From contig JBNKSV010000052.1 in assembly GCA_050297535.1 (NCBI GenBank), positions 1-13,128 of the forward strand: 13,128 nt of DNA, given 5' to 3'. The stretch's first letter is position 1. Each line of letters opens with the position of its first letter. Below the pieces are notes generated by a model. The model saw only the letters and a list, made by a program, of their open reading frames with translations, searched no databases and was not told the origin of the DNA. Below, piece by piece: positions 10,016 to 13,128 of the stretch. This DNA is from JAAGZL01 sp050297535. Lineage in GTDB: Bacteria; Pseudomonadota; Gammaproteobacteria; Chromatiales; Chromatiaceae. Made by a program: the position numbers and the translations under genes.

Positions 10016-12946
10016 TTAGCTTATACCGAGGCTGGACATATGGCCACGGAAGGCAAGTTCACGTGCGTCTGGCGCTATACCGTCCAAGTCCGGGGCTAAT
10101 TCGGTATTTACCAAACGGGCACCATTGAGTGTTGTGATTACGCCCAGTTCACGGACCTCTGATGCCAGGGCGGTGCGTACTAATCCAAGATCAGACAATT
10201 CACTACTCTCGGCTAAGGCGGCGATAGAGGTGAGCCCGGATGTGTCATCAGGATTCTGTATCGAGCCTTTGAGAATAGCCAGATTGCCATCGCGGTTAAG
10301 CATGGCTCCATTAATGGTCAGCGGATCGGCCATCGGCAGCAGTTGATCGGCTTCTGGTGCGGTGCCAGGGGTGGCCAGGGCGATGATGCTGGCCTTACCG
10401 GCCTGAGTCTTGCTGATCCCGGAACCGACAGAGACGATGCAATCTACAGCAGTTGCAAACGGGGTTGCACCCAGGCGTTTCAGCAGAGCCAGATTGGCCT
10501 CGCCAGCCACCTTGGTGTTGCCTATTGCCTCAGAGGCCTCACCCGCAAGGTAGTTGAGTGACGCTCCCAAACCCTTGGCCAACTGGGCCGATGCATAGGT
10601 CTGTTCGACTGTGAGACGTGGTGAGACCACCACTGCCTTGCTGGCAGCTGCAGCCAGTGCCTGTTTGGCCTTATCCAGATCTGACACAACCTCGCCCTGG
10701 GCCAGTAGCTGGTAGCTAAATCTGCCCTCGGCGCAGATAACGGCTCCGTTGACCTGGTCGTTGTTGATGCTCTGTACCTTAACTACACGGCCCTCGGCAG
10801 TGTGCACGTTGAGGCCACAGCCGCGGTCACAGGCGGTGCAGCTGGTGCTCTTGGTGAGCCAGATCCAGGGGCCAGCCTCTTTGCCGGTATTTGGGGTGAT
10901 AGCGCCGGTCGGGCAGACGTCGGTACACATGCCGCAGGCGTCACAACCGGTATCCTGGAGCGGGTCATCGAAGTTTGGTCCAATGCGGGTGTTATAGCCA
11001 CGCTGGATGAAGCTGAGGGCGGAGATGCCGCGCACCTCGCTACAGATGCGTACGCAACTGGCGCAGGTGATGCACTTATCGGCCTCAATGCGGATCAGCG
11101 GGTGGCGCTTGTCTTCGGCATAGCTGCGCCTTTCACCGTTGAAGGTGGCTTCGCTGGAGCCGTAGTCGCTGGCGTATTGACGCAGATCACAGTCGAAACG
11201 GGCGGAGCAACCACACTCGATACAACGGGTGGCCTCAGCTATGGCCTGCACGTTATCCAGTCCTACATTGATCGGGTTGTAACCGCCGTTGGCCAGACGT
11301 ACATCGGCCGGATGGGTGGACTCCAGGGCGCGCTTCTTGTGTTCGAAGCGAGGTGAGAAGTCATCACTCTCCAGCTGTTCGATACGGCCACGACTGATGG
11401 CGTAGGGCTTGGTCAGGGTGATGGGCGATCCTGCCACATACAGATCAATGGCCTGGGCGACGCGGCGGCCTTCCGAGATGGCGCGGATCAGGATGTCCGG
11501 GCCGAAGGCGCAGTCACCGGCGGCGAATACGCCTTCCCGGTTGGTGATCTGGGTCACCTCGTCATATACGAAGGTGTTCCACTTGGTGATCTCGGGTGCA
11601 TTTCCATCGCCCGCGATACAGGCCATATCCGGCTCCTGGCCGATGGCAGGGATGATGGTGTCGAACTCCATGAACTGTTCGCTGCCCTCAATCGGTACCG
11701 GACGGCGACGGCCGGAATCGTCAGGCTCGCCCAGCTCCATGGTGATCACGTCCATACCCTTGGCGCGGCCGTTCTCGTCCAGGACGACCTTGGTAGGAGC
11801 AGTGAGAAAGCGAATATCCACGCCCTCTTCGATGGTCTCTTCCTGCTCGATCTCCAGGGCCGGCATCTCCGCCTGGGTGCGGCGATAGAGCAGGGTCACT
11901 TCGGCGCCGAGGCGGCGCGATACACGGGCGCAGTCCATGGCGGTGTCACCACCCCCGATAACGGCTACCTTCTTGCCAACATCGGTGATGTTGCCAAGGA
12001 CCACCTCGCGGAGGAAGTCCACACCACCGATGACACCATCGGCCTCTTCGTTTTCTACCCGCATGGGTTTAGGTTTGTGGGCGCCAGTGGCCAGCAATAC
12101 GGCATCAAAGCCCTGGGCCTTGAGTTCAGCGACGGTGAAATCCGTACCCAGACGCTGGTTGTAATTGACCTTTACGCCCAGGTCGATGATGGCCTTGATC
12201 TCTTTGTCCATCAGGTCCCAGGGCATACGGAAACGGGGGATGCCATAGCGCGCCATGCCGCCCAGCTCTGGCAAGGCCTCAAATATCTCTACCGCGTGTC
12301 CCATGCGCCGTAGGTAGAAGGCGGCGGATAGTCCGGCCGGGCCGCCACCGACGATGGCTACCTTTTTACCGGTATCTGCTCCGGCCTCGTGCAGGAAGGG
12401 ACCCTTATCCAGATCGTATTCGGAGGCAAAGCGCTTCAGAGGATTGATGGCCACAGGTTCGTCCACCAGGCCGCGACGACACTGGGATTCGCAGGGGTGC
12501 GGACAGATGCGACCACATACTACTGGCAGCGGGTTGCGTTCTTTGATCAGGCGTACCGCCGCCTCCGGATCGTCATTGGCCAGATGGGCTATATAGCCCT
12601 GGATGTCGATGTTAGCAGGACAGGTCGCCTCACAGGGGGCGATACAGTCACCGGCGTGGTCCGAGAGGATCAGGTCCAGGGCCATCTTGCGGCTCTTGGT
12701 GACGCGCTCATTATCGGTCTCGATCACCATTCCGGGGGCTACCTGGGTGGAGCAGGCAGGGACCAGGCCACGCGCCTTCTCTACATCAACGACGCAGAGA
12801 AAGCATGATGCGAATGGTTTCAGTCGGTCATCGTGACAGAAGGTCGGGATGTGTATTCCTTGCGACTCGGCGGCCTCACGGATGGTCGAGCCGGTCTTTA
12901 CCTCGACCTGCTTGCCGTTAAGGGTAATGGAAATCATGTCACTCAT
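10016..12946 (-). CDS. NuoG/HydA-like and NfnB/GltD-like fusion iron-sulfur flavoprotein, candidate StnA-type transhydrogenase subunit
   Basis: This 976-residue soluble protein is probably an electron-transfer hub between NAD(P)H and iron-sulfur partners. Domains in order: a [2Fe-2S] domain (C37, C48, C51, C65); a seam where the NuoG-type H97-x3-C101 merges with GltD cysteines C101, C105, C109, C144, C148, C152, C156; FAD motif GGGPAG (200-205); NAD(P) motif GGGDTAMD (331-338) followed by YRR (354-356); AAGD (475-478); a cysteine group C575, C578, C580, C586; two [4Fe-4S] motifs (C625, C628, C631, C635; C668, C671, C674, C678); and a formate-dehydrogenase/NuoG-type [4Fe-4S] motif (C703, C706, C710, C738). 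The last 230 residues are a shortened molybdopterin-type domain (LNRDGNLAILKG at 883-894). The ATG has AGAGGA (12958-12953) in front. A related iron-sulfur gene ends 31 bases upstream. Sporomusa StnA is the closest architecture I recall; glutamate synthase small subunit alone is excluded by the extra modules. Confidence 0.82.
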   Translation of the reverse strand: MSDMISITLNGKQVEVKTGSTIREAAESQGIHIPTFCHDDRLKPFASCFLCVVDVEKARGLVPACSTQVAPGMVIETDNERVTKSRKMALDLILSDHAGDCIAPCEATCPANIDIQGYIAHLANDDPEAAVRLIKERNPLPVVCGRICPHPCESQCRRGLVDEPVAINPLKRFASEYDLDKGPFLHEAGADTGKKVAIVGGGPAGLSAAFYLRRMGHAVEIFEALPELGGMARYGIPRFRMPWDLMDKEIKAIIDLGVKVNYNQRLGTDFTVAELKAQGFDAVLLATGAHKPKPMRVENEEADGVIGGVDFLREVVLGNITDVGKKVAVIGGGDTAMDCARVSRRLGAEVTLLYRRTQAEMPALEIEQEETIEEGVDIRFLTAPTKVVLDENGRAKGMDVITMELGEPDDSGRRRPVPIEGSEQFMEFDTIIPAIGQEPDMACIAGDGNAPEITKWNTFVYDEVTQITNREGVFAAGDCAFGPDILIRAISEGRRVAQAIDLYVAGSPITLTKPYAISRGRIEQLESDDFSPRFEHKKRALESTHPADVRLANGGYNPINVGLDNVQAIAEATRCIECGCSARFDCDLRQYASDYGSSEATFNGERRSYAEDKRHPLIRIEADKCITCASCVRICSEVRGISALSFIQRGYNTRIGPNFDDPLQDTGCDACGMCTDVCPTGAITPNTGKEAGPWIWLTKSTSCTACDRGCGLNVHTAEGRVVKVQSINNDQVNGAVICAEGRFSYQLLAQGEVVSDLDKAKQALAAAASKAVVVSPRLTVEQTYASAQLAKGLGASLNYLAGEASEAIGNTKVAGEANLALLKRLGATPFATAVDCIVSVGSGISKTQAGKASIIALATPGTAPEADQLLPMADPLTINGAMLNRDGNLAILKGSIQNPDDTSGLTSIAALAESSELSDLGLVRTALASEVRELGVITTLNGARLVNTELAPDLDGIAPDARELAFRGHMSSLGIS

Positions 12947-12977
12947 TACTAATCCTCTTTAGATTCTTTGCGTTGGG

Positions 12978-13128
12978 TCATGCAGCGGTGATGGCGTCAG
13001 AATTACACACCTCAAGACACATACCGCAGTTGATGCAGACCTCCTGATCGATCTTCCAGGTCTCGCCTTTCTTCTTTTCGCCGCTGATGCAGCTTACCGG
13101 GCAGTAGCGTTCACAAATAGTACATCCG
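12978..13128 (-). CDS. 3' end of a gene with a C-terminal two-[4Fe-4S] domain, probably NuoF/HydB-like, truncated by window edge
   Basis: The last 49 codons are visible on the minus strand, ending in TGA at 12980-12978. The peptide contains CTICERYCPVSC (C-x2-C-x3-C-x3-C), then KIDQEVCINCGMCLEVCNSDAI (shown in parts: VCINCGMC, LEVCNSDAI; C-x2-C-x2-C-x3-C), a bacterial-type two-cluster ferredoxin domain. Such a domain is the C-terminal extension of NuoF-like subunits of NAD-linked hydrogenases and transhydrogenases (HydB, HndC, StnB), which fits the NuoG-like protein encoded 31 bases downstream. Only the tail is visible, so a separate small ferredoxin or another dicluster subunit is also possible. 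It is too short and edge-truncated to show its start. It is almost certainly co-transcribed with the 976-residue gene. Confidence 0.72.
   Translation of the reverse strand, partial: GCTICERYCPVSCISGEKKKGETWKIDQEVCINCGMCLEVCNSDAITAA

Noticed and set aside
10802..11356. 184-residue plus-strand open frame inside the 976-residue gene
   Set aside because: Its Gly/Ala/Thr-rich composition is that of an antisense shadow, and the minus strand carries the conserved cysteine motifs here.
10016..12946. Calling this an [FeFe]-hydrogenase or a formate dehydrogenase catalytic subunit
   Set aside because: No H-cluster motifs follow the ferredoxin domain, and the molybdopterin region is far too short and lacks a recognisable Cys/Sec active site.
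1..13128. CRISPR array, tRNA, rRNA, insertion sequence or phage genes
   Set aside because: No regularly spaced repeats, RNA gene signatures, transposase motifs or terminal inverted repeats were seen on either strand.

Overview
The window looks like part of a gammaproteobacterial chromosome, most plausibly a facultatively anaerobic or chemolithoautotrophic bacterium. This rests on recognisable proteobacterial families (PntB, a Shethna-type [2Fe-2S] ferredoxin, PpnP, a DUF4124 protein), on moderate GC content, and on an oxygen-sensitive class of 2-oxoacid:ferredoxin oxidoreductase. No rRNA, tRNA, CRISPR array, insertion sequence or phage gene was seen, so species-level placement is not possible from the sequence.

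Layout. Bases 1-1191 (+) hold the 3' part of pntB (NAD(P) transhydrogenase beta subunit). Bases 1380-1703 (+) encode a small [2Fe-2S] ferredoxin, followed by a hairpin. Bases 1808-4398 (+) are korA-korB, overlapping by one base (TAATG), encoding a two-subunit 2-oxoacid:ferredoxin oxidoreductase, probably acting on 2-oxoglutarate. A GTG-started pentapeptide-repeat gene (4411-5055) follows immediately. After a 280-bp AT-rich gap with two small tandem hairpins comes a 642-residue FAD/NAD(P) flavoprotein with a C-terminal ferredoxin domain (5336-7264), of the GltD/DsrL/KorC type, ending in a strong terminator. Bases 7416-8077 (+) hold an overlapping pair, ppnP and a hotdog acyl-CoA thioesterase. 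Converging on them is an unrecognised 443-residue membrane-anchored protein (8092-9423, -). Divergent from that is a small secreted DUF4124 protein (9652-9939, +). A long perfect hairpin separates it from the convergent operon at the right end. That operon (minus strand) encodes a 976-residue iron-sulfur flavoprotein (10016-12946), preceded by the last 49 codons of a gene whose product ends in a two-[4Fe-4S] domain (12978-13128, truncated by the window edge).

How the genes fit together. The main theme is exchange of electrons between ferredoxin, NADH and NADPH. PntAB is a proton-driven NADH/NADP+ transhydrogenase. KorAB exchanges electrons between 2-oxoacid oxidation (or reductive carboxylation) and ferredoxin. 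The 642-residue protein has the architecture expected of a KorC-type subunit linking ferredoxin to NAD(P). The 976-residue protein joins a NuoG/HydA-like N-terminal [2Fe-2S] module, a complete GltD/NfnB-like flavoprotein, a ferredoxin module and a shortened NuoG/formate-dehydrogenase-like domain. With the iron-sulfur protein encoded upstream it resembles the three-subunit Sporomusa-type (Stn) electron-bifurcating transhydrogenase. No hydrogenase H-cluster domain or full molybdopterin domain is present. The strongest hypothesis is that this is a redox-balancing locus containing an Stn-like, possibly electron-bifurcating complex in a gammaproteobacterium. The family assignments are well supported; the assembly into one system is inference.
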